This document shows positions 17,057 to 28,002 of a stretch of DNA of 64,000 bases, in pieces. Both the position numbers and the translations under genes were made by a program. The stretch lies in assembly GCA_023264995.1 (NCBI GenBank), contig JAHFUR010000012.1, positions 43,649 through 107,648 on the forward strand, in the 5' to 3' direction. Positions within the stretch are counted from its first letter, which is position 1. Each line of letters starts with the position of its first letter. This stretch comes from Acidimicrobiia bacterium (GTDB taxonomy: Bacteria; Actinomycetota; Acidimicrobiia; Acidimicrobiales; AC-14). The notes beneath the pieces were generated by a model, which worked only from the letters and a program-made list of their open reading frames with translations, did not search any database and was not told where the DNA came from.

Positions 17057-17275
17057 CTAGCCGGGGTCGGACGGGATCAGCGCGGCGAGCTGGTCAACCA
17101 GTTCGGCGGCGCGCCGGCCCGCGCTGGCGATCTCGGCAATGTCGGCGAGGACCGCGGGCTGGTCCCGGACATCGCTGGCGACGAGCGCGGCATAGTTGAT
17201 CACCAGCCCCAGGGCGTTCCGGAGCTCGTGGATGATCTCGTGCGCCTCTCCGCTGATGTCATCGCCGAGTGCCAC
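17057..17275 (-). CDS. Stand-alone histidine-kinase dimerisation/phospho-acceptor helix pair
   Basis: About 72 residues from the GTG at 17275, with CGGAGG about 12 bases upstream; a GTG at 17356 would add 27 unconvincing residues. The sequence EIIHELRNALGLVINYAALV followed by a second helix (LADIAEIASAGRRAAELVDQL) has the HisKA/DHp hairpin pattern. It resembles the matching segment of the kinase at 17691-19562 (AHDFNNLLGVILNYTALLA). No ATPase domain follows. It may be a remnant of a kinase gene or a small phosphotransfer or regulator protein. Confidence 0.6.
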   Translation of the reverse strand: MALGDDISGEAHEIIHELRNALGLVINYAALVASDVRDQPAVLADIAEIASAGRRAAELVDQLAALIPSDPG

Positions 17276-17415
17276 GGCAACGACCCTAATCCTCCGAATG
17301 GCGAGCGCGGATGGTGTATTTGCACTCCTTGAGTCGAGCTGTTCATCACTGGGCACGCCCGGCTCGTTCGGCGATCATGTCCTGGACGGAAGAACCCAGC
17401 ACCGAGGAGACGGCG

Positions 17416-17511
17416 ATGTCGAACCCCACTGCAATGCGCAAGAGCCCCGGTGGCCAGATCCTGGCGGACCTCTTGACGTCCCTCTCCGCCCGGCTCCGCT
17501 ACGCGGGCTGA
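17416..17511 (+). CDS. Possible 31-residue peptide
   Basis: ATG with GAGGAGAC 5 bases upstream. It encodes a basic peptide with a helical segment (GGQILADLLTSLSARLRYAG) and lies in the gap before the PAS kinase. Its start context is better than average for this window. It has no recognised family and may be chance. Confidence 0.35.
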   Translation: MSNPTAMRKSPGGQILADLLTSLSARLRYAG

Positions 17512-17690
17512 GCCGCCGCACGCGTCCCGTGCCATGCGCGGGGCCATCTGCGTCGGAGGCGCCGGCACCCACCGGAGCCCGATGATGGGCAAAGTCTGGC
17601 GGGGCCCGGCGATTGCCGGCGGCCTCGTTTCCCCGACAGCAGATATACCGTAGGCCCGGGCCGCACTCGACGCGGCAAGGGGGACCCGGG

Positions 17691-19562
17691 GTGGAGCCTT
17701 CAGATGACATGCTGCGGGGCCTGCTCTCAGCCGCCCCCGACGCGCTCGTCGCCGTGAACGCTGAGGGTGAGATCGTCTACGTCAACGCCCAGGCCGAACG
17801 CATCTTCAGATGGGCCCGAGCCGACCTGGTCGGGCGCCCCGTCGAACAGCTCGTCCCCGAACGGTTCGCCGGCCGCCACCCCTTCCTGCGGGCCGGCTAC
17901 ATGGCCCATCCCACGACCCGTCCGATGGGTGCCGGCCTCGAACTGTGGGCCCGCCGGCAGGACGGGTCGGAGTTCCCGGCCGAGATCAGCCTGAGCGGGT
18001 TCACGACACGCGCCGGCTCCCTCGTCGCGGCCGCGATCCGGGACGTCACCGAGTCGCGAAGGACCGAGTACCGCTTCCGCGCCGTGCTGGCATCGGCGCC
18101 CGATGCCATCGTCGGTGTCGACGGCGAGGGCCGGATCGAGCTGCTCAACGAGCAGACGGAGAGGCTGTTCGGCTGGACGGCGTCCGAGCTGCTCGGCCAG
18201 AAGGTGGAGGTCCTGGTCCCGGAACCGGCCCTCGGCCGTCACGTCGAACACCGGGCCAGCTACGTCGCTGATCCGCAGTCGCGGCCGATGGGCGCCGGGC
18301 TGCAGCTTGCCGCCCGCCGCAAGGACGGGAGCACGTTCCCCGCGGAGATCAGCCTGAGCGCGGTGGCCGACGAGCCGGGCTCGCTCCTGGTGCTGGCCGC
18401 CATCCGTGACGTGAGCGAGCGCATCGAGCTGGCGGCCGAGCGGCAACGCCAGGCTTTGGAGGCGCAACGCGAGCAGTCGCACCGGCTCGAGAGCCTCGGC
18501 CAGCTGGCCGGAGGAGTGGCCCACGACTTCAACAACCTCCTCGGCGTCATCCTCAACTACACCGCCCTCCTGGCCCGGAACGAGACCGAGCCTCGGGCCG
18601 CGGCCGACCTCGGTGAGATCCGGGCGGCGGCTGAGCGGGGCGCCTCGTTGACCCGCCAGCTGCTCACCTTCGCCCGACGGGACGTCGCCAACCCCGAGGC
18701 GGTCGACGTGAGCGACGTCGTCCGGGGCGTGTCGGGCATGCTCGAACGCACATTGGGAGAGGACATCGACCTGCGCCTCGACCTGGCCAGCGAGCCGCTG
18801 GTGGTGGTCGCCGACCGCCAGCAACTCGAGCAGATCGTCCTGAACCTGGCCATCAACGCTCGCGACGCCATGCCCGGCGGGGGCACGCTCACCCTGGCGA
18901 CGTCGGTCGCCGCCCCCAGTGAGGCCCTCCGGCCCGGTGCCGGCCGCGACGCGGTGCTGCGGGTGATCGACACCGGCGTCGGCATGACCGACGCCGTGAT
19001 CGAGCGAGCCTTCGAGCCGTTCTTCACCACCAAACCCCGAGGGCAGGGCACCGGGCTCGGGCTGGCCAGCGTCTACGGGATCGTCCGGCGCAACGGCGGC
19101 GATGTCCGGATCGACTCGGCGGTCGACGAGGGGACAATCGTCACGGTGAGCTTGCGCGGGGCCGAGCACCCCTCACCAGCCGGCCAGGCGCACCAAGGGG
19201 CATCGGCGGGAGGGCGGGAACGGATCCTCCTCGTCGAGGACGAGGTGGCACTCCGGGACGCGACTGCCCGTATTCTCACCGGCAATGGCTACGATGTCCT
19301 TGTTGCCTCCAACGGAGCCGAGGCACTGGAGGTGTTCGATCGCGAGGCGACCACGATCGACTTGGTCGTGACCGACATAGCCATGCCCCGCATGCGGGGT
19401 GACGAGCTGGCCCGCCTGCTCCAGGTGCGGAGGGCGGGCACACCGGTCATCATGATGACCGGCTACGACTCTGGTGACGCGCCTCTCACCGGCCGGCTCC
19501 TGGCCAAACCGGTCTCCGAGGAGGAACTGCTGCGCGCCGTGCGGGAGGTCTTCGATGCGTGA
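17691..19562 (+). CDS. Soluble hybrid histidine kinase with two tandem PAS domains
   Basis: 623 residues from the GTG at 17691 (AGGGGGA upstream). No TM segment. PAS1 (about 8-115) and PAS2 (about 128-245) share long similar stretches. Examples are AAPDALVAVNAEGEIVYVN versus SAPDAIVGVDGEGRIELLN, and RPMGAGLELWARRQDGS versus RPMGAGLQLAARRKDGS. This indicates an internal duplication. HisKA follows with the phospho-His in GGVAHDFNNLLGVIL, then HATPase (LEQIVLNLAINARDAMPGGG, DTGVGM, GTGLGLA), then a C-terminal receiver (ILLVEDEVALRD, LVVTDIAMPR, LLAKPVSEEE). Its last 8 bases overlap the start of the NarL-type regulator (ATGCGTGA), which is its likely partner. Confidence 0.93.
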   Translation: MEPSDDMLRGLLSAAPDALVAVNAEGEIVYVNAQAERIFRWARADLVGRPVEQLVPERFAGRHPFLRAGYMAHPTTRPMGAGLELWARRQDGSEFPAEISLSGFTTRAGSLVAAAIRDVTESRRTEYRFRAVLASAPDAIVGVDGEGRIELLNEQTERLFGWTASELLGQKVEVLVPEPALGRHVEHRASYVADPQSRPMGAGLQLAARRKDGSTFPAEISLSAVADEPGSLLVLAAIRDVSERIELAAERQRQALEAQREQSHRLESLGQLAGGVAHDFNNLLGVILNYTALLARNETEPRAAADLGEIRAAAERGASLTRQLLTFARRDVANPEAVDVSDVVRGVSGMLERTLGEDIDLRLDLASEPLVVVADRQQLEQIVLNLAINARDAMPGGGTLTLATSVAAPSEALRPGAGRDAVLRVIDTGVGMTDAVIERAFEPFFTTKPRGQGTGLGLASVYGIVRRNGGDVRIDSAVDEGTIVTVSLRGAEHPSPAGQAHQGASAGGRERILLVEDEVALRDATARILTGNGYDVLVASNGAEALEVFDREATTIDLVVTDIAMPRMRGDELARLLQVRRAGTPVIMMTGYDSGDAPLTGRLLAKPVSEEELLRAVREVFDA

Positions 19563-20220
19563 CCTGGACGGCTCCCCGGTGGGCGTGGTGATCGTCGACG
19601 ACCACCGGATGTTCGCCGAGAGCCTCGCCCGGCTGCTCTCCGACGAAGAGGGCATCGAGGTCCTCGGCGTCGCCGGCACCGGCGCCGACGCTCTCGACCT
19701 GGTCGGCGGGCTCAAGCCCAGCGTCGTCCTCATGGACTACCAGCTGCCCGACCAGGACGGCGTGGCCGTCACGCTGGCCATCAAGCGGGACAACCCCACG
19801 ATCATGGTGGTCATGCTCACCGGCTCCAATGAGGACCGCGTGATGTTGGCCGCCATCGACGCCGGTTGTTCCGGCTTCCTGACCAAGGACCGGGCCGCCG
19901 CCGAGGTGGCCGAGGCGGTGCGGGCGGCGGCCATCGGCGAGGCGCTCATCTCGCCGGCGCTCCTGGCTCGGCTCCTGCCGAAGCTCAACCGGACGCATCG
20001 CTCGATCGGCGAGGACCTGACGGACCGGGAGCGCGAGATCCTCACCCACCTGGCCCGAGGTTCGACCAACAAAGTCATCGCCGCCGAGCTGTACCTGAGC
20101 GTCAACACGGTCAGGAACTACGTGCAGTCGGTCCTGACCAAGCTCGGGTCGCACTCGAAGTTGGAGGCCGTCGCCACCGCGGTCCGCGAAGGGATCATCG
20201 GGTACCCGTCGAGCAGTTGA
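19555..20220 (+). CDS. NarL/FixJ-family response regulator
   Basis: 221 residues from the ATG at 19555, which overlaps the kinase stop. Receiver (about 8-130): VVIVDDHRMFAESL, phospho-Asp in VVLMDYQLPD, Thr in VVMLTGS and Lys in GFLTKDR. LuxR-type helix-turn-helix (about 155-215): LTDREREILTHLARGSTN and YLSVNTVRNYVQSVLTKLG. It lies about 140 bases upstream of the Tad pilus genes on the same strand, so those may be targets; this is inferred from position only. Confidence 0.94.
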   Translation: MRDLDGSPVGVVIVDDHRMFAESLARLLSDEEGIEVLGVAGTGADALDLVGGLKPSVVLMDYQLPDQDGVAVTLAIKRDNPTIMVVMLTGSNEDRVMLAAIDAGCSGFLTKDRAAAEVAEAVRAAAIGEALISPALLARLLPKLNRTHRSIGEDLTDREREILTHLARGSTNKVIAAELYLSVNTVRNYVQSVLTKLGSHSKLEAVATAVREGIIGYPSSS

Positions 20221-20454
20221 AGGACGTCGTACCGCGACGGCCCCGGGGTGTCGTCACACAAAAGGTGCCTGGGTTGAGGTCCGACGCGCGAATCGGTGCA
20301 AACGCATCCCCCACTCTGGCCATCTGGCCTCAGGGAGGGTGGTACTTGTGACGAAGTAGTGAGCAATGACCATCGGGCCCGGACACCGTCGGCTCCACCT
20401 TCTGCGCACCCCGCTCTCGGCGCGTGCCGGCCGGCGGAACCTCCCCGGCTCGCC

Positions 20455-20835
20455 GTGAGGGGCCGGCGGGACGAGCGAGGCGCGGCGGTCGTCGAGTTCG
20501 CGCTCGTCCTACCCATCCTGGTGCTCTTCGTCTTCGGGATCGTCTCCTTCGGTCAGGCCTACAACGCCCGGATCGAGCTCACCTCCGCGGTCCGGGAGGG
20601 AGCGCGGGTCGCGGCGCTGGGCGGCACGGCCAGCGACGTCAGCCAACGGACGCGGGACGCCGCACCGGGGCTGACCGCCGGCCTCATCACGGTCACCTCC
20701 ACGCTGTGCACGGCGACACCGGCGCCGGCGAACGGGACGGTCACGGCCTCGTACCCGTTCGTGATCGACATCCCCCTGTTCGGGACGCGCGCCCGCACCC
20801 TCACCGCCAAGGGGGTGATGCGGTGCGGAGGTTGA
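20455..20835 (+). CDS. TadE-like pseudopilin
   Basis: I used the GTG at 20455, about 11 codons before the hydrophobic helix; a GTG at 20359 is also possible and the true start is unsure. The motif GAAVVEFALVLPILVLFVFG is the conserved TadE N-terminal segment, with the Glu expected at position 5 of the mature protein. The exported part is about 95 residues. TadE proteins are minor pilins or assembly factors of Flp/Tad pili. First gene of the Tad operon, overlapping the next gene by 13 bases. Confidence 0.88.
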   Translation: MRGRRDERGAAVVEFALVLPILVLFVFGIVSFGQAYNARIELTSAVREGARVAALGGTASDVSQRTRDAAPGLTAGLITVTSTLCTATPAPANGTVTASYPFVIDIPLFGTRARTLTAKGVMRCGG

Positions 20836-21794
20836 GGCACCCGCCGGCCGACGAGGAGGGCGCGATCGTCGTCCTGATGATCGTCGTCTCTCTGGTGATC
20901 ATCGTCATGGCCGCCCTCGTCGTCGACGTCGGCGGGATCCTCGACGAGAAGCGCCAGCTCCAGAACGGGGCCGACGCCGCCGCGCTCGGTGTGGCCCAGC
21001 TCATCGCCCAGACCTGCCCGACCGGTCCATGTACCTCGGCGACGCTCGTGTCCACCGCCGAGAGCCTGGCCGGGGCAAACGCCCGCGATGGCGCAACCCG
21101 GATCGATGCCGTCACGCCCGACTACACCGCCCAGCGGGTGGCGGTGACGACCAGTACCGCCGACGCCGGGGGCGGGAGGATCCTCCCCTACTGGTTCGGC
21201 AAGGCCGTGACCGGCAGCCCCGGCCGGACGGTCCACGCCAAGGCGACGGCCAGTTGGGCCGGGCTGGCGCGCGCCGCGGTGATCCCGTTGACGATCTCCA
21301 AGTGCGAGTACACCCGCACGACCGTCGGCGGCACGGTGTTCGACGTAGCCACGGTCGTCCTGTTCCACACCAAGGCAACGTCGTGCGTCGGGCCCAGCGG
21401 GAGCGACCTGCCCGGCGGCTTCGGCTGGCTGAAGGACAACAACGACAGCAACCCCAACGATTGCAGCGTCACCCCATCCGTGAACGCGACCGTCCCCGAC
21501 GACTCGGGCGTACCCGGGACGCCGAACGCGTGCGACGTATCCACCCTTCTCGGGAAGGACATCCTCCTCGCCGTCTACGACTCCTTCACCGGCACGGGTT
21601 CGAACGCCATCTACCGCATCTACGGCTTCGCCCAGGTGCACCTGACCGGGTACCGCTTCAGCAGCAGCAACGCAGCGGGGACGATCGGGTGCAGCTCCCC
21701 CAACACCTGCATCAGTGGTTCCTTCATCCGGTTCACGGCCGTCGGCGATTACGGCGGCCCCAACCTGGGCAACCGCGTTGCCCTCCTCAGCTAG
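20823..21794 (+). CDS. TadG-like pilus assembly protein
   Basis: 323 residues from the GTG at 20823, inside the 3' end of the TadE gene. The N-terminal region has the DEEGAIVVLMIVVSLVIIVM helix followed by VVDVGGILDEKRQLQNGADAAALGVAQL. This is the Tad_Pilin/TadG signature (TadE/G-type class III signal plus the alpha-helical stalk). The exported part of about 250 residues has several cysteines, including CEYTRT and NACDVST. It lacks a visible VWA domain; a VWA domain is instead fused to TadB in this operon. Confidence 0.85.
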   Translation: MRRLRHPPADEEGAIVVLMIVVSLVIIVMAALVVDVGGILDEKRQLQNGADAAALGVAQLIAQTCPTGPCTSATLVSTAESLAGANARDGATRIDAVTPDYTAQRVAVTTSTADAGGGRILPYWFGKAVTGSPGRTVHAKATASWAGLARAAVIPLTISKCEYTRTTVGGTVFDVATVVLFHTKATSCVGPSGSDLPGGFGWLKDNNDSNPNDCSVTPSVNATVPDDSGVPGTPNACDVSTLLGKDILLAVYDSFTGTGSNAIYRIYGFAQVHLTGYRFSSSNAAGTIGCSSPNTCISGSFIRFTAVGDYGGPNLGNRVALLS

Positions 21795-21807
21795 GAGCAG
21801 CCGAGAC

Positions 21808-22515
21808 ATGATCAAACGCCAGAAGCTCATCGGAATCGTCGCCTCGGTCCTCCTGGCGGGGATCGGGACCAGCCTTCTCGTCGCCTACGTACGCGGCGCC
21901 GAGCACAGGGCAGTGAAGAGCGAGCAGAGCCAGGCCGTGCTCGTCGTGACCGGGAGCATCGCCAAAGGCACCCGGGCCGAGGACCTGGCCGGCCGGGTGA
22001 AATTGGAGCAGGTGCCGTCGAGATTGGCCGCCGATGGCGCGGTGACCAGCCTCACCGCCATCGCCGGCCGGGTCTCGGTCGTCGACCTGGTGCCCGGGGA
22101 CCAGGTCGTCCAGCACCGGTTCCTGACCGCGGCCGAGTCGGTGAAGGCGTCGGCCGCTCCCGGCATGCTCCAAGTCACGGTGGCCATCGACGCGGTGCGG
22201 GCCTTGGGTGGCCGGGTGCGGGCCGGCGACAGCGTCGGCGTGCTCGCCACGTTCGACGACCCCGAGACCACGCGCCTCTTCCTGCAGAAGGTGGCGGTCA
22301 CCGATGTGCGCAACAGCGCCGGCGCACCGGTACCGGTGTCGATCGAGGGCACCGCACCCACTGGCACCCTGCTCGTGACGCTGGCGGTCGACGCCCCCTC
22401 GGTGGAGCGCCTCATCTTCTCCGCCGAGCAGGGCCGGCTTTGGCTGGCGTGGGAGCCCAAGGAGGCGGCTGAGACAGGGACGAAGGTCCAGACCCGGGCC
22501 GGGGTGAACCTGTGA
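21808..22515 (+). CDS. cpaB: CpaB/RcpC-like Flp pilus assembly protein (SAF domain)
   Basis: 235 residues from ATG. N-terminal TM (LIGIVASVLLAGIGTSLLVAYV), then a SAF-type domain (about 40-110) with VVTGSIAKGTRAEDLAGRV and GRVSVVDLVPGDQVVQHRF, then the RcpC-type C-terminal part (MLQVTVAIDAVRALGGRVRAGDSVGV). CpaB proteins sit in the periplasm or outer face and help pilus passage. No secretin is present in this locus, as expected for a single-membrane organism. The stop overlaps cpaE (GTGA). Confidence 0.86.
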   Translation: MIKRQKLIGIVASVLLAGIGTSLLVAYVRGAEHRAVKSEQSQAVLVVTGSIAKGTRAEDLAGRVKLEQVPSRLAADGAVTSLTAIAGRVSVVDLVPGDQVVQHRFLTAAESVKASAAPGMLQVTVAIDAVRALGGRVRAGDSVGVLATFDDPETTRLFLQKVAVTDVRNSAGAPVPVSIEGTAPTGTLLVTLAVDAPSVERLIFSAEQGRLWLAWEPKEAAETGTKVQTRAGVNL

Positions 22516-23707
22516 TCACCACCGTCCTGGTCACCAATGACAGCGACTTCGAGGACCAGGTCAAGCGGGTCAGTGACGGCGAGGCGGAGGCCGCCCGATG
22601 GTGGGACGATCGCCTGCCTCGCATGGAACCAGCGGCGGCGGCCCGCGAGATCACCCAAGGCGACCCCGCGGTCGTCGTCATCGGGCCGGGGCTGGCCACG
22701 GCGGCGAGCCTGGCGCTGGCTGAGGAGCTCGACCTCCACTTCCCGGGAGCCTGCGTGGTGCTCGTGGCCAAGGCAACGGGGCGGCTGTGGGAGCAAGCCC
22801 TGCGGGCCGGGATCCGCGAGATCATCCCCACCGGGTCCGACGACCCGACCGTGCTCGCCGCCCTGACCCGTATCTGGGCGACGGCGGCCCGCCGGCAGAT
22901 GGCGGCACCGGTCGCCCCGCCGGCACCCCGGGGCCGGGTCATCGTCGTGATCTCCCCGAAGGGCGGCGCCGGGAAGACCACGGTGAGCACCAACCTGGCG
23001 GCGGGCCTGGCTGGAGCGGCCCCCGGGCGGGTGGCCATCGTCGACCTCGACCTGCAGTTCGGCGACGTGGCCAGCGCCCTCGGCATCGGCCCGCAATCGA
23101 CCATGGCCGACGCCGCCCGTGCCGAAGGGAAGCTCGACAGCACGGCCATCAAGGTGTTCCTGGAGCCCCACCCGAGCGGTCTGTACGCCCTGGTCGGGCC
23201 CCACTTCCCGGCCGAAGCCGACGAAGTGTCCCCGGAGACCGCCGGCCATGTGGTCGACATCCTGGCCGCCGAGTTCTCCTTCGTCGTCGTCGATACGGCC
23301 GCCGGCCTCGACGAGCACGCCCTCGCAGCCGTCGAACGGGCCGACGACCTCGTCCTGGTCTGCGTCACCGACGTCCCCAGTGTGCGGGCGCTGCGCAAGG
23401 CCCTCGACGCGCTGGACCTGCTGGGCATGACCAAGGCCCACCGCCACCTCGTCCTCAACCGGTCCGACGACAAGGTGGGTCTGTCGGTGGCCGATGTCGA
23501 GGCCACCGTCGGGGTGAACGTCTCCGCCTCGGTCCCCACGTCCCGTTCGTTGCAGATCTCCGTCAACCAGGGCTCGCCGGTCGTACTCGCCGACCCCCGC
23601 TCCCCGGCGGGCCGGGCGCTCCGTGACCTGGCCAACCGCTTCGTCGGCGAACCGGCGGCCGGCGCCGCCACCGGGCGCCCACGCCGGTTCGCCCGAAAGG
23701 ACAACGC

Positions 23708-23711
<4 letters not shown>
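22512..23711 (+). CDS. cpaE: CpaE/TadZ-like pilus-localising ATPase
   Basis: 399 residues from a GTG overlapping the cpaB stop. The N-terminal 125 residues resemble a receiver fold without the acidic phosphorylation site, as in TadZ. The ATPase domain (about 140-370) is of the MinD/ParA class. It has the deviant Walker A SPKGGAGKTTVSTNLAAGL, VDLDLQFGDVA, and VVVDTAAGLDEHALAAV as Walker B. CpaE proteins place the pilus machine at a pole or focus. Overlaps cpaF by 4 bases. Confidence 0.92.
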
Positions 23712-25116
<1,405 letters not shown>

Positions 25117-25120
<4 letters not shown>

Positions 25121-27009
25121 GCCGCCGTCTCGCCACCGCCGTCACCGGGCTGGCCGTGGTGGTCGCGCTGGCGCTCGCCGCCCCGGCCGGTGCCGACGAG
25201 GTGCTCACTGTCGTCAGCACCGATGTGAGCGCCTACCCGCTCGTACGCCTCGTCGTCGCCGCGCCGAGCCGCCTCGGCACCCAGGCCCCGGCGAGCGCCT
25301 TCGTGCTCCGCGAGGCCGGGGTGGCGCAGGCGGTCACCGTGGACGCGCTCCCGGTCGACCAACTCGACGTAGCCCTCGTGATCGACACGTCGGGGAGCAT
25401 GGCCGGCGCCCCGCTGGCGGCGGCCAAGGCCGCGGCGTCGTCCTTCCTCGGTCAGCTGCCGGCGACGGCGACGGTCTCGGTCGTCGGCTTCGGCGGCACG
25501 CCGGCAGTGGTCAGCCCCCGCTCGGCGAACCGGGTCGCCCAGCTCAACGCGGTCGGTGCGCTCACCGCCGGCGGCCAGACCGCCCTCTACGACGCCATCG
25601 GTCGCGGTCTGGCCCAACTGGGTACGGGCGGTCGGCGTGTGGTCGTGGTGCTCAGCGACGGGGGCGACACCGCCAGCGTCGCGACGCTCGACACGACGGT
25701 CGGCGCGTTGACCGGGGCCGGCGTCACCCTCTTCGCCGTGGGGCTCACGACGCCCGAGAGCAACCCGGCCGCCCTCGCCCGCCTGGCTACCGCATCCGGT
25801 GGGCGGGCGGTCGCCGCGTCGGACCCGACCGGCCTGGCCGGGGCGTTCGACGCCATCGCCGGCCAGCTTGTCCGCCAGTACACCCTCAGCTACCAGTCCG
25901 GCGGCCACGGGGGCACGGATGTCGAGGTCGTCGTCGAGGCCGGCGGGGCCCGGGCCACCGGTACCTCCCGCCTCACCCTGCCCGCGGCCCCTGTCGTCGG
26001 CCCGGCAGTAACCGTGGCGCCGGCCGTGGAGCCGGCCGTCCCGGCCGTCGCCCCTGCCAGCACGGCGGCCCCGGGAGCGGGGGCCACCTGGGCGCTCGTC
26101 CTGGGTGGGGCCCTGGTCGGCCTGGGCCTGCTGGGCCTCGGGTTGGCTGCGTTCGGGGCCCGTAGCCCCCGGGCCCGGGGACTGGCGCCCCGCCGGCGGT
26201 CGGCCGGCGTCGCCGACATGGCCCGCCGCGCCGGTACCCTCGGCGAGCGCGTCCTCAGCCGCAGCGGCGGTCTGGGGCCGGTCAACGCCGCGCTGGAGAC
26301 GGCCGGCGTCGACGTCCGCGCCGGGGAGCTCCTGCTCGGCATGGCCGGCGCCTTCGTGCTGGCGGCGGGGGCCGGGTGGGCCCTCCTCGGTCCGCTCGGC
26401 GGGGCGATCCTCGGGATGGTCGTGCCGGTGGCCATGCGCATCGGCCTCGACGTGATGGGCCGCCGGCGCCGGCGGCGGTTCGACGACCAGCTGGCGGAGA
26501 CCCTCCAGATCATCTCCGGCAGCCTGCGGGCCGGCCACGGGCTGGCCCAAGCCATCGATACGGTCGGCCGGCAGGCCGAGGCCCCGACGGCCGAGGAGTT
26601 CCGGCGGCTGGCCATCGAGACCCGCCTTGGACGCGATTTCATCGACGCGCTCACCAGCCTCGCCGCCCGGATGGGGAGCGACGACTTCCGGTGGGTCTGC
26701 CAGGCCATGGAGATCCAGCGCGAGGTCGGTGGCGACCTGGCCGAGATCCTCGACAACGTCGCCAACACCACCCGCGACCGCACCCGTATCCGCCGCCAGG
26801 TCTCGGCCCTCAGCGCCGAGGGGCGGATGTCCGCGTGGGTCTTGATGATCCTGCCGTTCGGGCTGGGCGGGATGATGGCGGTGACCAACCGCAGCTACTT
26901 GAGCCCCCTCTTCGGCACCGGCACGGGGTACCTGCTGCTCGCCATCGGCGCCGGCCTGCTGGTCGTCGGGGGCCTGTGGCTGCGCCAGATCGTCAAGCCC
27001 ATCTTCTGA
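25117..27009 (+). CDS. VWA domain fused to TadB (type II secretion F domain)
   Basis: 630 residues from GTG. A signal peptide (about 1-26) precedes a VWA domain (about 70-275) with an intact MIDAS start, VALVIDTSGSMAG, plus TALYDAIGRG and VVVVLSDGGDTA. An Ala/Pro/Val linker (about 290-310), a TM helix (WALVLGGALVGLGLLGLGLAAF) and a TadB-like part follow. In TadB, two TM segments precede the T2SSF domain (about 450-590; ETLQIISGSLRAGHGLAQAI, VGGDLAEILDNVANTTRDR). Two further TM segments close the protein. The VWA would be outside the membrane, attached directly to the platform protein. Tad loci usually encode VWA domains in TadG-type or separate proteins. Confidence 0.9.
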
Positions 27010-27024
27010 GAGGACCAGGTCACC

Positions 27025-27933
27025 ATGCCCCCCTACGTCGTCCTCGCATCGCTCGCCGTCTGCCTCTCGGTCCCGCTGCTGTGGTTCTCGGTGGCGCCAG
27101 ACCGAGGTCGCACCACCCGGAAGGTCAGCCGCAACCTGAGCGCCGGGATGGCGGGTGGAGGCGACCTACGCGGCATGGTCCTGTCCCAGTCGCCGGCCGA
27201 GCGCCTCTTCCGGCCGGCGACCAAGGCGCTGGCCGCCGGAGCGCGCCGGCTGAGCCCGACAGGCGTGGTCGACAACCTCGAACGGCGCATCCAGCTGGCC
27301 GGCGTCGGGTGGAAGCTGGAGACCGTCCTGGCCCTCAAGCTCGTCATGGGTGCCGGCCCGATCGTCGTCGGCGTCGCATGGGCTTGGCTGGGGGGCCCGG
27401 GCACGGCGACGACCATCGGCCTGGTGGGTGGGTTCATCGGGTTCCTGCTCCCCGACTCGGTCCTGGCCCGCCTCGCTGCAGCCCGGCAGGTGGCGATCGG
27501 CAACCAGCTCCCCGACACCCTTGACCAGCTCACAATCTGCGTGGAGTCCGGTCTCGGCATCGACGCCGCCCTGGCCCGCATCGCCCGGACCGCCACGGGC
27601 CCGCTGGGCGGGGAGATCGCCCGCCTGCTCCAGGACCTCCGCGTCGGCGTCCCGCGCGCCGACGCCCTCAACGACCTGCTCGAGCGCACCGACGTCGCCG
27701 AGTTGCGCCAGTTCGTGCATGCCCTCCTGCAGGCCGAGAGCTTCGGCGTGCCCGTCTCGCGGGTCTTGCGGGCCCAGGCGGTCGAGCAGCGGGAGAAGCG
27801 CCGGTTCCGCGCCGAGGAGCGGGCCATGAAGCTCCCGGTCAAGGTCATCTTCCCGCTGGTCTTCTGCATCCTCCCCGTCTTGTTCATCGTCGTCCTCGGG
27901 CCGGCGTTCGTTCGCCTATCGTCGGGCCTTTAG
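27025..27933 (+). CDS. TadC-like pilus platform protein
   Basis: 302 residues from ATG (site GAGAGGACC). N-terminal TM, basic cytosolic stretch, two TM helices (LVMGAGPIVVGVAWAWLG; TTIGLVGGFIGFLLPDSVL), T2SSF domain (about 155-275: LPDTLDQLTICVESGLGIDAALAR, RVLRAQAVEQREKRRFRAEE) and a last TM helix (VIFPLVFCILPVLFIVVLG). Partner of the TadB part encoded just upstream. Last gene of the Tad unit; no Flp pilin or prepilin peptidase gene follows. Confidence 0.93.
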   Translation: MPPYVVLASLAVCLSVPLLWFSVAPDRGRTTRKVSRNLSAGMAGGGDLRGMVLSQSPAERLFRPATKALAAGARRLSPTGVVDNLERRIQLAGVGWKLETVLALKLVMGAGPIVVGVAWAWLGGPGTATTIGLVGGFIGFLLPDSVLARLAAARQVAIGNQLPDTLDQLTICVESGLGIDAALARIARTATGPLGGEIARLLQDLRVGVPRADALNDLLERTDVAELRQFVHALLQAESFGVPVSRVLRAQAVEQREKRRFRAEERAMKLPVKVIFPLVFCILPVLFIVVLGPAFVRLSSGL

Positions 27934-28002
27934 ACGTGCATGGCCCCCCGTGAAGCCCGGCCAAGTGGTCGCGGCCCGGGACGGGCACAGGAGGGCACCC
28001 GC

